This document shows, one piece after another, positions 43,815 through 52,962 of a DNA stretch of 64,000 nt. The position numbers and the translations under genes were made by a program. The notes below the pieces were generated by a model, which made no database searches, had not been told where the DNA came from, and worked only from the letters and a program-made list of their open reading frames with translations. The stretch's first letter is position 1. The number at the start of each line of letters is the position of its first letter. The stretch covers positions 1,674,001 to 1,738,000 of the forward strand of contig NZ_PZZP01000001.1 in NCBI RefSeq assembly GCF_003046315.1, written 5' to 3'. Origin of the DNA: Desmospora activa DSM 45169 (GTDB taxonomy: Bacteria > Bacillota > Bacilli > Thermoactinomycetales > DSM-45169).

Positions 43815-44359
43815 TGCGGTCGGGTCACCAGTTGCGGCGCTTTGGCGAGCAGCGTCACCATCACCATGATGGAGATGATCATATCCGGAACGATATAGGA
43901 GACATTGTAAAGGAAGGAGTACAAGACAGGGGAGAAACCTTCCGGAGCAAATTCGCCAAACCAGATGACACCGGCAGTGAAGTGGGCCGCCAACCGCATC
44001 AAACCGGCAATACTGACCGCCAGTGCTACCTTGCCCAGCTGCTCTCCCAGCGGTGCCTCTCGCAATTTTACTAATCCAGCCAAGCCCAACGCGGCAAAAG
44101 CGACGGGATAATCCAGCACCACTTGAACCGGATGGACGATAAAGGGGGCGATCATCAAATCCAACATCCCCACGATCAGACCGGCAGTCACCCCCGCCCC
44201 CCAACCGCGCCGAAACGCCAGGACGACGATCGGCACCATCACCAGGCTAATGGAGCCACCCTGCGGCCACAGTTTAAGCGCAATTGTATTATTTAAAATA
44301 ACGGCAATCCCGGCGATCATCGCGATTTCCAACAAGACAACCAATGGACGCTGCGACAC
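43811..44359 (-). CDS. thiT: Thiamine ECF transporter S component ThiT
   Basis: A membrane protein of 182 residues with about six hydrophobic helices that captures thiamine for the ECF transport module. The helix-5/6 segments AAHFTAGVIWFGEFAPEG and YSFLYNVSYIVPDM are the ThiT (YuaJ) signature for substrate binding. The start is GTG with SD AAGGAGGG. It is not in this locus in B. subtilis and is here coupled to thiN. No TPP riboswitch consensus is present upstream. Confidence 0.95.
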   Translation of the reverse strand: MSQRPLVVLLEIAMIAGIAVILNNTIALKLWPQGGSISLVMVPIVVLAFRRGWGAGVTAGLIVGMLDLMIAPFIVHPVQVVLDYPVAFAALGLAGLVKLREAPLGEQLGKVALAVSIAGLMRLAAHFTAGVIWFGEFAPEGFSPVLYSFLYNVSYIVPDMIISIMVMVTLLAKAPQLVTRPQ

Positions 44360-44472
44360 GAGAAACCCTCCTTAACCGTTGATCGTTTGATCTATTAAAA
44401 ACTCTGACCCTGCCTTCTTCACTGTAGCAGTCTACCTTATCCGTCTCACTCAATCGATCGTAAAGTAAGACT

Positions 44473-44578
44473 CATACCGAAGGTCAGCTTCTAGTTTCAT
44501 ACGGGTAGTGTGCCCTTCGTATGGCTTGCCCGCTTTTTCTCCCCTTCAGTAGTTCCGCTGAGAGGAGTAGCGAAGGGG
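44473..44578 (-). promoter_or_regulatory. Structured intergenic element between rpe and thiT
   Basis: On the minus strand, CCCCTTC/GAAGGGG (44541-44547 with 44572-44578) closes a hairpin soon after rpe. Downstream, one segment (44514-44523) can pair in two exclusive ways: within a local hairpin CATAC..GGG/CCC-GTATG (44498-44523), or with the later CCTTCGGTATG (44473-44483). Such alternatives are typical of leader switches. No known riboswitch consensus was recognised. Confidence 0.4.
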
Positions 44579-44602
44579 ATTTCATTTATATAACAACCGC
44601 AT

Positions 44603-45277
44603 TCATTCCCGCCCAACTCCCGCCTCAGCTGCAGTACGGATCGCTGTAAGCGCTTGACGGCGATCCGGTTGGGCAAAGACGGCGGAACCGGCAACCAATA
44701 CGGTCGCTCCGGCAGCAGCGGTGGTGCGGGCGGTGTCGTGATTGATGCCACCGTCCACTTCGATTTTAACATCAGTCAAACCCCTCTCCTGCAATAAGCG
44801 GGCCGTTTGCGCAATCTTACGCGTAACCGCCGGGATAAACGCTTGTCCGCCAAAGCCGGGATTAACCGTCATCAGCAGAATCATGTCCACCTCATCCAAT
44901 ACCGGCTCAATCGTCGCCACTGGTGTAGCTGGATTCAAGGCTACCCCCGCCTTGGCTCCCTGCTCCCGGATAAAAGCGAGGGTTCGGTGTAAGTGAGGAC
45001 ACACCTCCTGGTGAACCGTAATCCAATCTGCCCCGGCTCGAGCAAAGGTGGGAATCATTTGATCCGGCTGTTCAATCATCAAATGGACATCCAAAGGCAA
45101 CTTCGTATGCGGGCGAATCGCCTCCACCACCAAGGGGCCCATGGTCAGATTGGGAACAAAGCGGCCATCCATCACATCCACATGAATCCAGTCGGCTCCG
45201 GCTTGTTCCACCTCGCTGATCTCCTCTCCCAGACAGGCAAAGTCCGCTGCCAGGATAGACGGTGCCAATGTTATCAT
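44603..45277 (-). CDS. rpe: Ribulose-phosphate 3-epimerase
   Basis: Rpe interconverts ribulose 5-phosphate and xylulose 5-phosphate. The TIM-barrel marks APSILAADFACLGEE, HVDVMDGRFVPN (metal/acid site), DVHLMI, MTVNPGFGGQ and VDGGIN are present. It has 224 residues from the ATG eight bases after GGAGG. It follows rsgA by two bases, as in B. subtilis (prkC-cpgA-rpe). Confidence 0.97.
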   Translation of the reverse strand: MITLAPSILAADFACLGEEISEVEQAGADWIHVDVMDGRFVPNLTMGPLVVEAIRPHTKLPLDVHLMIEQPDQMIPTFARAGADWITVHQEVCPHLHRTLAFIREQGAKAGVALNPATPVATIEPVLDEVDMILLMTVNPGFGGQAFIPAVTRKIAQTARLLQERGLTDVKIEVDGGINHDTARTTAAAGATVLVAGSAVFAQPDRRQALTAIRTAAEAGVGRE

Positions 45278-45279
45278 GA

Positions 45280-46155
45280 TCAATACCTCCGCTGTTGCCG
45301 GATTTCATCCAAAAATTGTAGATAATGGCGATAACGTCCTGCATCGATCTCCCCGCGCTCCACCGCCTCCTGTACGGCACATTGGGGTTCATTGTGGTGG
45401 AGACAGCCGCGAAATTTACAATGGGATGCACGTACGCTCATTTCCGGAAAACATTCACCCAGGGCGGTTTCCTCCATCTGTTGAAACGAGAGCTGGCTAA
45501 AGCCGGGTGTATCCGCCACCTGGCCACCTTCCGGCAGCGCTAAAATCTCCACCTGGCGGGTGGTGTGACGACCGCGGCCCAGTTTACGACTCACTTCACC
45601 GGTGGCCAGTTCCGCCTCAGGCAAAATCGCATTCAACAGCGACGATTTGCCGACACCGGATTGACCGGCGAAGACCGACAGCCGCTCGGCTAACTGCGAC
45701 GCCAGTTCCGTAATCCCTTGACCGGTGTGAACACTGGTAACCAGCACCGGGTATCCTGCGGGATCGTAGACAGCGGCGATTTTGTCCACTTCTGTTGCTT
45801 CTTCTACCAAGTCCCCTTTGGTGAGGCAGATGATGACGCGTAAGTGCTCCCGCTCCGCATGCACCAAAAAGCGGTCCAGCAACTCCAGCTGCACCCCTGG
45901 CTCCCGCATGGAGGCCACCACTACCGCCTGCTCCACATTGGCGATCGGCGGTCGCACCAACTCCGACGACCGGGATGCGATAGCCGTTACCACCCCTTGC
46001 CCCGGTTCCGTTGGTTCTACTGTCACCACATCCCCCACCAACGGGGACTGTTTCCGTTTTTTAAACACACCGCGAGCACGACACTGCCATTCTCCCTCTG
46101 CCGTCCGCACATAGTAGAAACCGCTTACTGCTCGAACAATCTGCCCCTGAGGCAT
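45280..46155 (-). CDS. rsgA: Small ribosomal subunit biogenesis GTPase RsgA (CpgA)
   Basis: RsgA helps mature the 30S subunit. It is a permuted GTPase: OB-fold (1-65), then G4 LTKGD, G1 GQSGVGKSS (about 163-171), the G2 region GRGRHTTR and G3 DTPGF. A zinc domain with ligands in ASHCKFRGCLHHNEPQCAV follows. It has 291 residues, with SD AAAGGAGGG. In B. subtilis this GTPase is a PrkC substrate, and prkC is directly upstream here. Confidence 0.96.
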   Translation of the reverse strand: MPQGQIVRAVSGFYYVRTAEGEWQCRARGVFKKRKQSPLVGDVVTVEPTEPGQGVVTAIASRSSELVRPPIANVEQAVVVASMREPGVQLELLDRFLVHAEREHLRVIICLTKGDLVEEATEVDKIAAVYDPAGYPVLVTSVHTGQGITELASQLAERLSVFAGQSGVGKSSLLNAILPEAELATGEVSRKLGRGRHTTRQVEILALPEGGQVADTPGFSQLSFQQMEETALGECFPEMSVRASHCKFRGCLHHNEPQCAVQEAVERGEIDAGRYRHYLQFLDEIRQQRRY

Positions 46156-46191
46156 AGCGTCCCTCCTTTAAAGTCTCTCCATGTAAAAGGA

Positions 46192-46212
46192 AACGAGGCA
46201 ATCCGCCTCGTT
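46192..46212 (-). terminator. Terminator after prkC
   Basis: Perfect eight-pair stem AACGAGGC / GCCTCGTT with a five-base loop, followed by TCCTTTTA on the minus strand. It separates prpC-prkC from rsgA-rpe. Confidence 0.65.
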
Positions 46213-46266
46213 CTCATTATGGTCTAAATATAGGGGTAAGATCAAATGGTTGATAAATGTTTAGCA

Positions 46267-48081
46267 TCAGTTGCTGGGAGGTGTAGAACTTGCACCTGGA
46301 GTGTGAATCCAAACTTTGACGGTTGATCCCCGTTCTACATACGATCCGGGAGCGGGATCGGAATCGCCATAAGCCTTACCTCTCTCACGACCACCGCCAT
46401 AATCATAAAAAGTAAATTCCACATCGATTCCCGCTTCCGGTGCCAGTTTATCTCTTATCGCCGTTTGCCATTGCCCATTAAAATCCGGCACTTGCACTTT
46501 ACCTTCCTGGGAATTGACAAACACCGTTACCGTATCCCCAGCTTTTACTTCTTCTCCTGTGGCCGGCTCTGTTTTAAATACTTGCCCATCGTCATAGTTG
46601 GGGTCATAGTCCTCATTAGACATTTCCACCTTCATCCCCAAATCTTCCAGCAACGCTTTTACTTCATCGGGATCCTTTCCTGCAAAGTCGTCGATCTTAA
46701 CCGAATCCGATCCGGTACTGACAAAAAGGGTCACCTTTGACCCTTTTTCCAGTGGTGCATCTGCTTTTGGATTCGTTTTGACAACGGTGTCTTTATTTTG
46801 ACTGTCAGGAATGAGCTGTTTAGCGATCTCCAAGTCCAACCCTGTCTTACCCAATTCCGCCTCCGCCGCTTCTACCGTTTGCCCCGTAAGGTTCGGCATG
46901 GCGTCCCCACCACCGGAGAAAAGCCCCATCACTTGGTCGAAGGTGAAGATGGCCAGAGTGATGATGACGACGATCGTAAATAGACCGAAGAGTATCTTTT
47001 GCCACCAAGGCATGTTGGACTGTACATTTTCAAGCCAGACAACCGTTCGTTCCAGCATCGTCTTATTTTTATCCGCCGGTACTCCTCGCAGCCGCTCCAG
47101 GTTGGCCATCGTCTGATCGCCCACTTTGTGGCGCCCGTTGTCTGGGCGGCTGTCGTGGGAAGAGGCTTGCGCATTGGCACTCTCCACAGCAGGTACCGTT
47201 TTGGTGGACTCATCCTCTGACTCGCGGTCGTTGCGCCACTGTGGCTCGTTTAAATGGTTATAGTGGAAAATGGAATCGACTGTCTGTTTCATTTCTCGAG
47301 CCGAGGCAAAACGCTGATCAGGATCTTTCTCCAAGGCCCGCATGATGATGTCCCGAATCGATTGTGGCACTTCGCTGTTTAACACTGTTGGATCCGGTAC
47401 CGGGTCTTGTAAGTGTTTCATCGCAATGCTAATGGCGGAGTCCCCGTCATAAGGGAGCTCTCCGGTGACCATTTCATACATGACCACACCGAGGGAGTAG
47501 AGGTCGGATTTGGCTCCAATCACACCGCCCCGGGCTTGCTCCGGTGAAAAATAATGAACCGATCCCATCACCGACCCTGCCTGGGTGATGGTAGAGGAGG
47601 AGCTTGCCCGAGCAATGCCAAAGTCGGTCACCTTGGCCCGACCGTTGTATCCCAACAAAATGTTGTGAGGCTTAATATCCCGGTGGACAATTTGGTTGTC
47701 ATGGGCATGAGACAAAGCATCGCAGATTTGAGACGCAATGGAGACAATCTCTTCGGCGGTAAGGGGGCTGTATTGCTCAATATATTCCTTCAGGGTTGGC
47801 CCCTCGATATATTCCATCACGATATAGTGGGTATGACCCTCCTGACCCACATCGTATACACTGACCACGTTGGGGTGAGACAGGCTGGCGGCCGCTTGCG
47901 CTTCCCGACTAAAGCGGCGAACAAATTCGGAATCGTTGGAAAGCGACTCATTTAATACTTTTATGGCCACATGGCGATTTAACAGCACATCTCGCGCTTT
48001 ATAGACAACCGCCATACCTCCGCCGCCGACCCGGCTAATCACTTCATAGCGGCCGCCCAACTTCCTTCCTTCCATCGACAT
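46267..48081 (-). CDS. prkC: PASTA-domain Ser/Thr protein kinase PrkC
   Basis: A membrane kinase of 604 residues that senses muropeptides and in Bacillus triggers spore germination and cell-wall responses. The kinase domain has the ATP-site lysine K41 (VAIKVL), HRDIKPHN with D135, and DFG (D153). A Gln/Ser-rich linker, one TM helix (about 362-384) and three extracellular PASTA repeats (about 394-458, 460-527, 528-598) follow. A second ATG two codons in is an equally good start. It follows prpC by about 20 bases. Confidence 0.97.
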   Translation of the reverse strand: MSMEGRKLGGRYEVISRVGGGGMAVVYKARDVLLNRHVAIKVLNESLSNDSEFVRRFSREAQAAASLSHPNVVSVYDVGQEGHTHYIVMEYIEGPTLKEYIEQYSPLTAEEIVSIASQICDALSHAHDNQIVHRDIKPHNILLGYNGRAKVTDFGIARASSSSTITQAGSVMGSVHYFSPEQARGGVIGAKSDLYSLGVVMYEMVTGELPYDGDSAISIAMKHLQDPVPDPTVLNSEVPQSIRDIIMRALEKDPDQRFASAREMKQTVDSIFHYNHLNEPQWRNDRESEDESTKTVPAVESANAQASSHDSRPDNGRHKVGDQTMANLERLRGVPADKNKTMLERTVVWLENVQSNMPWWQKILFGLFTIVVIITLAIFTFDQVMGLFSGGGDAMPNLTGQTVEAAEAELGKTGLDLEIAKQLIPDSQNKDTVVKTNPKADAPLEKGSKVTLFVSTGSDSVKIDDFAGKDPDEVKALLEDLGMKVEMSNEDYDPNYDDGQVFKTEPATGEEVKAGDTVTVFVNSQEGKVQVPDFNGQWQTAIRDKLAPEAGIDVEFTFYDYGGGRERGKAYGDSDPAPGSYVERGSTVKVWIHTPGASSTPPSN

Positions 48082-48100
48082 CTCACCTCTCTCTCCTATT

Positions 48101-48841
48101 CTATTTATGGTTATTTTGCTTGACTAGTACAATCGAAATATTATCCGTCCCTCCTGCATCCAAAGCCCGCTGTAGCAATTGTTCCGCTTGTTTTTGCAGA
48201 GAAAGCGGTGAAGTTAGGATGGAACCGATCTCCTCCACCTCCACCATATCGGATAATCCATCGGAACAGAGTAAGAGAATATCTCCCCGATACCATGGAG
48301 TAACGATCATATCCGGTTCCACCGTTTCATTGGTGCCGACGGAGCGGACAATCACATTGCGCTGTGGATGCATACGGGCTTCATCTTCAGTGATTTCACC
48401 ATGCTGGCGCAACACGTTGACCAGGGAATGATCCTCCGTCACCTGATACAACCCATTATTGTGCAACAGGTATGCTCGGCTGTCCCCGATATGGGCAAGG
48501 ATAATCTCTTCCCGCCCCAAAACGGCGGTAATCAGAGTCGTACCCATCCCCTGGTACTTCTTATTCTGAGTAGCCAATCGAAATACTTCCTCATTGGCTG
48601 CGATGGCGGCGTCGGATGCTCTTCGCCGAAGCTCTTTTGTATCCATGGCGGAGGAAAGTGAAGAAAGCTTTTCCTGAATGATGCGCACAGCCGCTTGACT
48701 GGCCACATCCCCGGCTTGGTGACCGCCCATCCCATCCGCCAATACAGCTACGTCGACTCCTTTAGCCGATTGAAAAAGGCAGACGCTGTCTTCGTTATCC
48801 TTTCTTACACGTCCTTTGTGGGTAATCCATGCCTTTTCCAT
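48101..48841 (-). CDS. prpC: PP2C-type protein phosphatase PrpC
   Basis: A 246-residue metal-dependent phosphatase that reverses PrkC phosphorylation. The metal ligands are visible in RKDNEDS, VLADGMGGH (about 36-44), LCSDGLSD and GGTDNISIV. It is directly upstream of prkC, the standard pair, and follows rlmN by about 65 bases. Confidence 0.97.
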   Translation of the reverse strand: MEKAWITHKGRVRKDNEDSVCLFQSAKGVDVAVLADGMGGHQAGDVASQAAVRIIQEKLSSLSSAMDTKELRRRASDAAIAANEEVFRLATQNKKYQGMGTTLITAVLGREEIILAHIGDSRAYLLHNNGLYQVTEDHSLVNVLRQHGEITEDEARMHPQRNVIVRSVGTNETVEPDMIVTPWYRGDILLLCSDGLSDMVEVEEIGSILTSPLSLQKQAEQLLQRALDAGGTDNISIVLVKQNNHK

Positions 48842-48907
48842 TCCGGTGTCCCCTTTCCCTATTCACCTTCGGCGGAAGCAACTCCCCCGATCCATTCAGT
48901 CGGTTGA

Positions 48908-49963
48908 TTACGATGATCGTTGTTCTATCTGCAAATGTTTGGCCCGAAGTTGGCCACAAGCTGCATCGATATCGCTGCCATGCTCCCGGCGGATCGTCAC
49001 CTTCACCCGGTACGACTCCAAAATACGCTGAAAGCGAAAAATTTGGTTGCGGGGGGTTCGGGTGTAGTTTCGTTCGGGTACATAATTGACCGGAATCAGA
49101 TTGACAAGGGAGCCGCTGTCGGCCAACAGCTGACCCAATTCATGGGCATGTTCCGATTGGTCGTTCTTCCCTCCGATCAGAGCGTACTCATACGTAAGGC
49201 GTCGCCCTGTTTTTTCTTCATAAACCGCACACGCTTCCAACAGTTTCTCCAAAGGGTAGCGCCGACTAACCGGCATCAGTTTTTTGCGCAATTCCTGGTT
49301 GGGGGCGTGCAGGGAGATCGCTAAGACTACTTGTAATCCCTCATCAGCGAACCGGTAGATTGAAGGGACGATCCCGCTGGTGGAAACCGTAATATGACGC
49401 TGTCCGATCCCTAACCCACGAGAATCGTTGATAATACGGATAAAGCCGATTGTCGCCTCATAGTTTTCAAAGGGCTCTCCGATCCCCATGACGACGACAG
49501 AGCTAATCCGCTCTCCTGCCTCATCCAAGTATCGTTGCGCCGCTACCACTTGGGCAACCACTTCTCCCGCCGTCAGATTTCGTTTTAAGCCACCCAAGGT
49601 GGAAGCGCAAAAGGTACAACCGATCCGACAACCGACCTGGGTGGTAACACAGACGCTATTTCCGTATTGGTGACGCATCACTACCGTCTCAATCGCATGC
49701 CCATCATGGAGTTGAAACAAAAACTTAACTGTTCCGTCCACGGACTGTTGCGCGGTAATCGTCTCCAGTGCGTCCAGGGTGAAGGAATCCGCCAACTGTT
49801 CACGCAAATCGCGGGAAAGATTGGACATTTGCTCAAAGGCGGTCACCCGCTTACAATAAAGCCAATCCATCAACTGGTCAGCCCGAAAAGCAGGTTCCCC
49901 CTGTTCCTTCATCCACTTTTTCCATTCAGTATAGGGTTGATCATACACATTTGGTTTCATCAT
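48908..49963 (-). CDS. rlmN: 23S rRNA/tRNA adenine-C2 methyltransferase RlmN
   Basis: A radical-SAM enzyme that methylates A2503 of 23S rRNA and A37 of some tRNAs. The cluster motif CRIGCTFC (C112, C116, C119), the GGE-like GIGEPFENY and the catalytic cysteine near the C-terminus (DAACGQLR) are present. The chosen ATG, eight bases after GGGAG, gives 352 residues. In B. subtilis it follows rsmB directly; here a germination block intervenes, and it has its own promoter. Confidence 0.96.
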   Translation of the reverse strand: MMKPNVYDQPYTEWKKWMKEQGEPAFRADQLMDWLYCKRVTAFEQMSNLSRDLREQLADSFTLDALETITAQQSVDGTVKFLFQLHDGHAIETVVMRHQYGNSVCVTTQVGCRIGCTFCASTLGGLKRNLTAGEVVAQVVAAQRYLDEAGERISSVVVMGIGEPFENYEATIGFIRIINDSRGLGIGQRHITVSTSGIVPSIYRFADEGLQVVLAISLHAPNQELRKKLMPVSRRYPLEKLLEACAVYEEKTGRRLTYEYALIGGKNDQSEHAHELGQLLADSGSLVNLIPVNYVPERNYTRTPRNQIFRFQRILESYRVKVTIRREHGSDIDAACGQLRAKHLQIEQRSS

Positions 49964-50013
49964 TGAAAGAACTCCCAGATAATAAGTGCAAATCATTCCT
50001 CAAAACTTTCCTT

Positions 50014-50022
50014 ATTATATCA
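50014..50022 (-). promoter_or_regulatory. Extended -10 promoter of rlmN-prpC-prkC
   Basis: TGATATAAT on the minus strand, i.e. a perfect TATAAT with the TGn extension. The -35 at 17 bases (TTTTCA) is weak. The distance to the rlmN start is about 50 bases. Confidence 0.6.
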
Positions 50023-50237
50023 GTCCCGAGAATCAATGAAAAGATCCCATAAGGGGAAAAAGGTACAAAATAAAGGACACGTGTTCTCGCCTTTTGTGGA
50101 TCCGTATTTATTTTATCGAGAACCGGGGTTGGTGAAAACACTTTTTTATGAACAGGTTAGGACTTTATCGCTTCAATCCAACAGTCAACTGCACCGTAAA
50201 CCTATGATAATATTGGGGAAAAGGAGGTTTTTTACCT

Positions 50238-50657
50238 ATGCAAACCGGAATCCCCCTTCCTTTAGTCCGTAGCAACCAATGCTTTCAGATCCTCTCCGTC
50301 CTACTCGCACTGGTACTGAATCAGGTTTGGATTTTGGCTATTCCATTGACCGTAGGAATTTGGAGTTTGGTGACAGGGAAAAATCCGTTGTTTCTGCTGC
50401 TGCGCCCCTTATTAATGAAACCCAGCACCGACTATCCGCTGGAAGACCCGGCACAACAGCGGTTTAACCAGAGCATTGCCGTCGGCTGCCTCGCGTTGAG
50501 CTTATTGGGCTTTGGATTGGGCTGGCCGGTGGTGGGAACCATCTTCGCCGGAATGGTGGCAATGGCAGCCTTGATCGCCCTCTTGGGGTTTTGTGTAGGT
50601 TGTTTTATCCGCTTTCAATATTTGAAATGGAAACATAATCGCAATAAAACAGCCTGA
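50238..50657 (+). CDS. DUF4395 membrane protein
   Basis: A 139-residue protein with four hydrophobic helices (about 17-32, 33-52, 79-98, 99-125). It carries the DUF4395 features DPAQQRFNQ and the helix with the GFCVGCF cysteine pair near its end. Function of the family is unknown; the two cysteines in a membrane helix suggest redox or metal chemistry, which is inference. SD AAAAGGAGG is strong. It is a single plus-strand gene between rlmN and the ger operon. Confidence 0.85.
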   Translation: MQTGIPLPLVRSNQCFQILSVLLALVLNQVWILAIPLTVGIWSLVTGKNPLFLLLRPLLMKPSTDYPLEDPAQQRFNQSIAVGCLALSLLGFGLGWPVVGTIFAGMVAMAALIALLGFCVGCFIRFQYLKWKHNRNKTA

Positions 50658-50677
50658 GTCTCGTTACAACTCAGGCT
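50651..50677 (-). terminator. Terminator after the ger operon
   Basis: Nine-pair perfect stem AGCCTGAGT / ACTCAGGCT, followed by GTTTTATT on the minus strand. Its left arm overlaps the end of the DUF4395 gene, so it may act in both directions. Confidence 0.65.
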
Positions 50678-50693
50678 GTGAAGCGACTGGCGG

Positions 50694-51812
50694 TCAACGG
50701 GCTTGCATGCCTATCCGGCGGATGACTACATGATAAACCACATCCACATCCACGCGGGGGAACTCTTTGTTCCAATCGATCTTCTTCCATAGCCGGGGGT
50801 GGTGTGTTCGGATAATATCACCAAAATTAAACACATCCGTCCCCAGCTTTTGTGCCCGTTTAATGGCATGTCGGGTTCGCACTTCATATTCCCGTTTTAT
50901 CGATTTCTCCAATATCGCCAGGTTTTTTGGCTCATCCAATCTCATATTACAATCACGTTCTACTACCTTTCCCTCCACCTCCACCTCCACCCGAATCTTG
51001 GGCTTTCCATCAACCTCATGGGTGGTAATGTTCCGTTTTAATTTTTTCGGATCAAATACAATTTCCCCCGGCACCTTCACACAGCTGGCATCGGTGGATT
51101 CACCCAAGTCACCGTATTTGACTTGGATCACAGCCCGGGTCACTTTACGATCAAATAACCCCTTCATCTTCTCTCCATGAAATAACGCCAGACCTAACCA
51201 CTTGATTTGGCCATTCGTGATAGCGAGATAATTAAGCGCCGGATCTTTGGCTGGATTGGTGAGATCCTCCAGAAAATCGTTTAACCCTTCCCGTAGAAAA
51301 ATGCCATCCTTAATGCCCTCTTCCAGCATACTGAGAATATACTCCATCGGAATCTGTTCCAATTTGGTGTTAACACGGAGCGAATCCTTTGCTTTTCCTT
51401 TTACCACTACCGTCCATTGGCGCCGCCGCACCTCAGGGCTGCGGCGGATAAAGTCCAGCATCGGATCAATCCCTCTTTTGGCCAGTTTTTCTCCGATCAG
51501 GACCAAACGATTATTTCCAAAAAAAATGTCCTGGTTACTCTGATATCGGATCTTATCGAAGGCATCGGATAAGGTGCTACCGTGGGCGGATAAAATATCG
51601 ACCGCTCCCTGACCACCGTCACTGCCTCCTTGCCCCCCTGATCCCGCAATCTTCATCGGAACCGGGATCTGAACCGTCACTTCGTAGCCTTGCGGATGGG
51701 TATCTATCGCTGTTGCCACCACAGAGGAACGGTTTTCGATCTCCCGTGCGTCCCAGCATCCAGGAAGCAAAGAGAGTATCACCACGAGCACCACCCATTT
51801 ATGTAGATGCAT
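50694..51812 (-). CDS. Spore germination receptor lipoprotein, GerAC/GerKC family
   Basis: The C subunit of a GerA-type nutrient receptor, 372 residues. A lipoprotein signal peptide ends in the lipobox LLPGC (Cys about 18), followed by WDAREIENRS, typical of Ger(x)C. The middle (GGSDGGQGAVDILSA, YQSNQDIFFGNNRLVLIGE) and the C-terminal domain fit the family. The ATG with SD GGGGAGG overlaps gerB by 14 bases. The germinant is unknown. Confidence 0.94.
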   Translation of the reverse strand: MHLHKWVVLVVILSLLPGCWDAREIENRSSVVATAIDTHPQGYEVTVQIPVPMKIAGSGGQGGSDGGQGAVDILSAHGSTLSDAFDKIRYQSNQDIFFGNNRLVLIGEKLAKRGIDPMLDFIRRSPEVRRRQWTVVVKGKAKDSLRVNTKLEQIPMEYILSMLEEGIKDGIFLREGLNDFLEDLTNPAKDPALNYLAITNGQIKWLGLALFHGEKMKGLFDRKVTRAVIQVKYGDLGESTDASCVKVPGEIVFDPKKLKRNITTHEVDGKPKIRVEVEVEGKVVERDCNMRLDEPKNLAILEKSIKREYEVRTRHAIKRAQKLGTDVFNFGDIIRTHHPRLWKKIDWNKEFPRVDVDVVYHVVIRRIGMQAR

Positions 51813-52962
51813 CGGCCTGCCTCCCCTGATTCTGTCTTCCCCGTAACAGCGATAGGAGGAACAGGCAAAGGAGTACAATCACAATCGTGATCGGTTCAAG
51901 CCACCCCGACCACTCCCCCCAGCGAAACACCTGGAACACGTTTGTCGGCGCATGGGCGGTAAGCAAAAGCAACGGCAACAATCCCCAAGATACATAAGGC
52001 CGGTAGCGCTCCTTTATCTGGAAACCGTTCATTAAGCCATCCACCAATGCCCCGTATAAATTGAGTAGGGTAGTAAAAACCGTCACCATCCAAATGGAGA
52101 GAAAGGCAGACTCCAGCCGTTCCAAGATTAAACCCGGAACCGTCAACACCGTGATCAAATCCAAGGATGGCCACACCAAATTATTCATCTCGTAAGCTCC
52201 GAATACGGCTAATGTTGATAACAATGTCACCCAATAGATAAGGGTGACAAACCCTACCCCAATCGTATGGGATTGCATCGCCTTCTGTGGTTGTTGGTAG
52301 TATCCCATGAACATAAACAATACACTTGCTCCGGAAAAAGTTAAGAATGAACCGGCTACTCCTTTAAAAACATGGGCCCAATCCACTTGAAACAAAGGCA
52401 AAAAATGGTTCCAATCCCCTTCTTGTACCCAAACCGCAAACAACCATGGCAGGGGGAGAAATAGAAATGGCATTAAAAATTCGCTAAAACGAACCAATAC
52501 GTTCAACCGATTGGAAGCGACGGCAGCCGCTACCCCCAATAAAACCACCATTAAAACGACTAGCGGTGTTCGCGGCAAAACAACGGTAATCAACACCTCT
52601 CCAAACATGCGACTAACAAAAGAGAGAGCGGAAAACCAGATTACCGCCAATATAAGAACGAAGGGAATCGCCATTATCGTTTTCGAGCGCTGGCTTTTTT
52701 TCTTGCCACCGAGCTGAGCAACCGCTCCTACGATATGGTTCCCAGAAAAACGTTGCATCACCTTGGTGAGAATAACCACCTCCGCCAAGGTGACCAACCC
52801 GCCAATCAGCAGGATCCAGATCGCATCCGGACCTACCTCCTGAATGATGGAACGTTGGAATGACAAAATTCCCACACCGATCAATGTATTTACCAACAAA
52901 CAGAAGCTTTGATAGGGAGTGATCACTTTTTCATTCGCACTCTGGTCACTTTTTGCTCTCAT
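51799..52962 (-). CDS. Spore germination receptor permease, GerAB/GerKB family
   Basis: The B subunit, an APC-superfamily protein of 387 residues with about ten TM helices (first at about 17-37: FCLLVNTLIGVGILSF). This subunit binds the germinant in studied receptors. It overlaps the A gene by 17 bases and the C gene by 14, so the three are coupled. The ATG is used rather than the TTG two codons upstream. Confidence 0.94.
   Translation of the reverse strand: MRAKSDQSANEKVITPYQSFCLLVNTLIGVGILSFQRSIIQEVGPDAIWILLIGGLVTLAEVVILTKVMQRFSGNHIVGAVAQLGGKKKSQRSKTIMAIPFVLILAVIWFSALSFVSRMFGEVLITVVLPRTPLVVLMVVLLGVAAAVASNRLNVLVRFSEFLMPFLFLPLPWLFAVWVQEGDWNHFLPLFQVDWAHVFKGVAGSFLTFSGASVLFMFMGYYQQPQKAMQSHTIGVGFVTLIYWVTLLSTLAVFGAYEMNNLVWPSLDLITVLTVPGLILERLESAFLSIWMVTVFTTLLNLYGALVDGLMNGFQIKERYRPYVSWGLLPLLLLTAHAPTNVFQVFRWGEWSGWLEPITIVIVLLCLFLLSLLRGRQNQGRQADAST

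Noticed and set aside
43815-44204. N-terminal extension of thiN by 130 codons
   Set aside because: The open frame there is an out-of-frame reading of thiT; the thiN family start and the ATGA overlap fix the real start at 43814.
44541-44578. TPP riboswitch suggested by a CTGAGA motif near thiT
   Set aside because: CTGAGA is on the plus strand, opposite to thiT, and the second aptamer half (ACCTGATCTGG-like) is absent on both strands.
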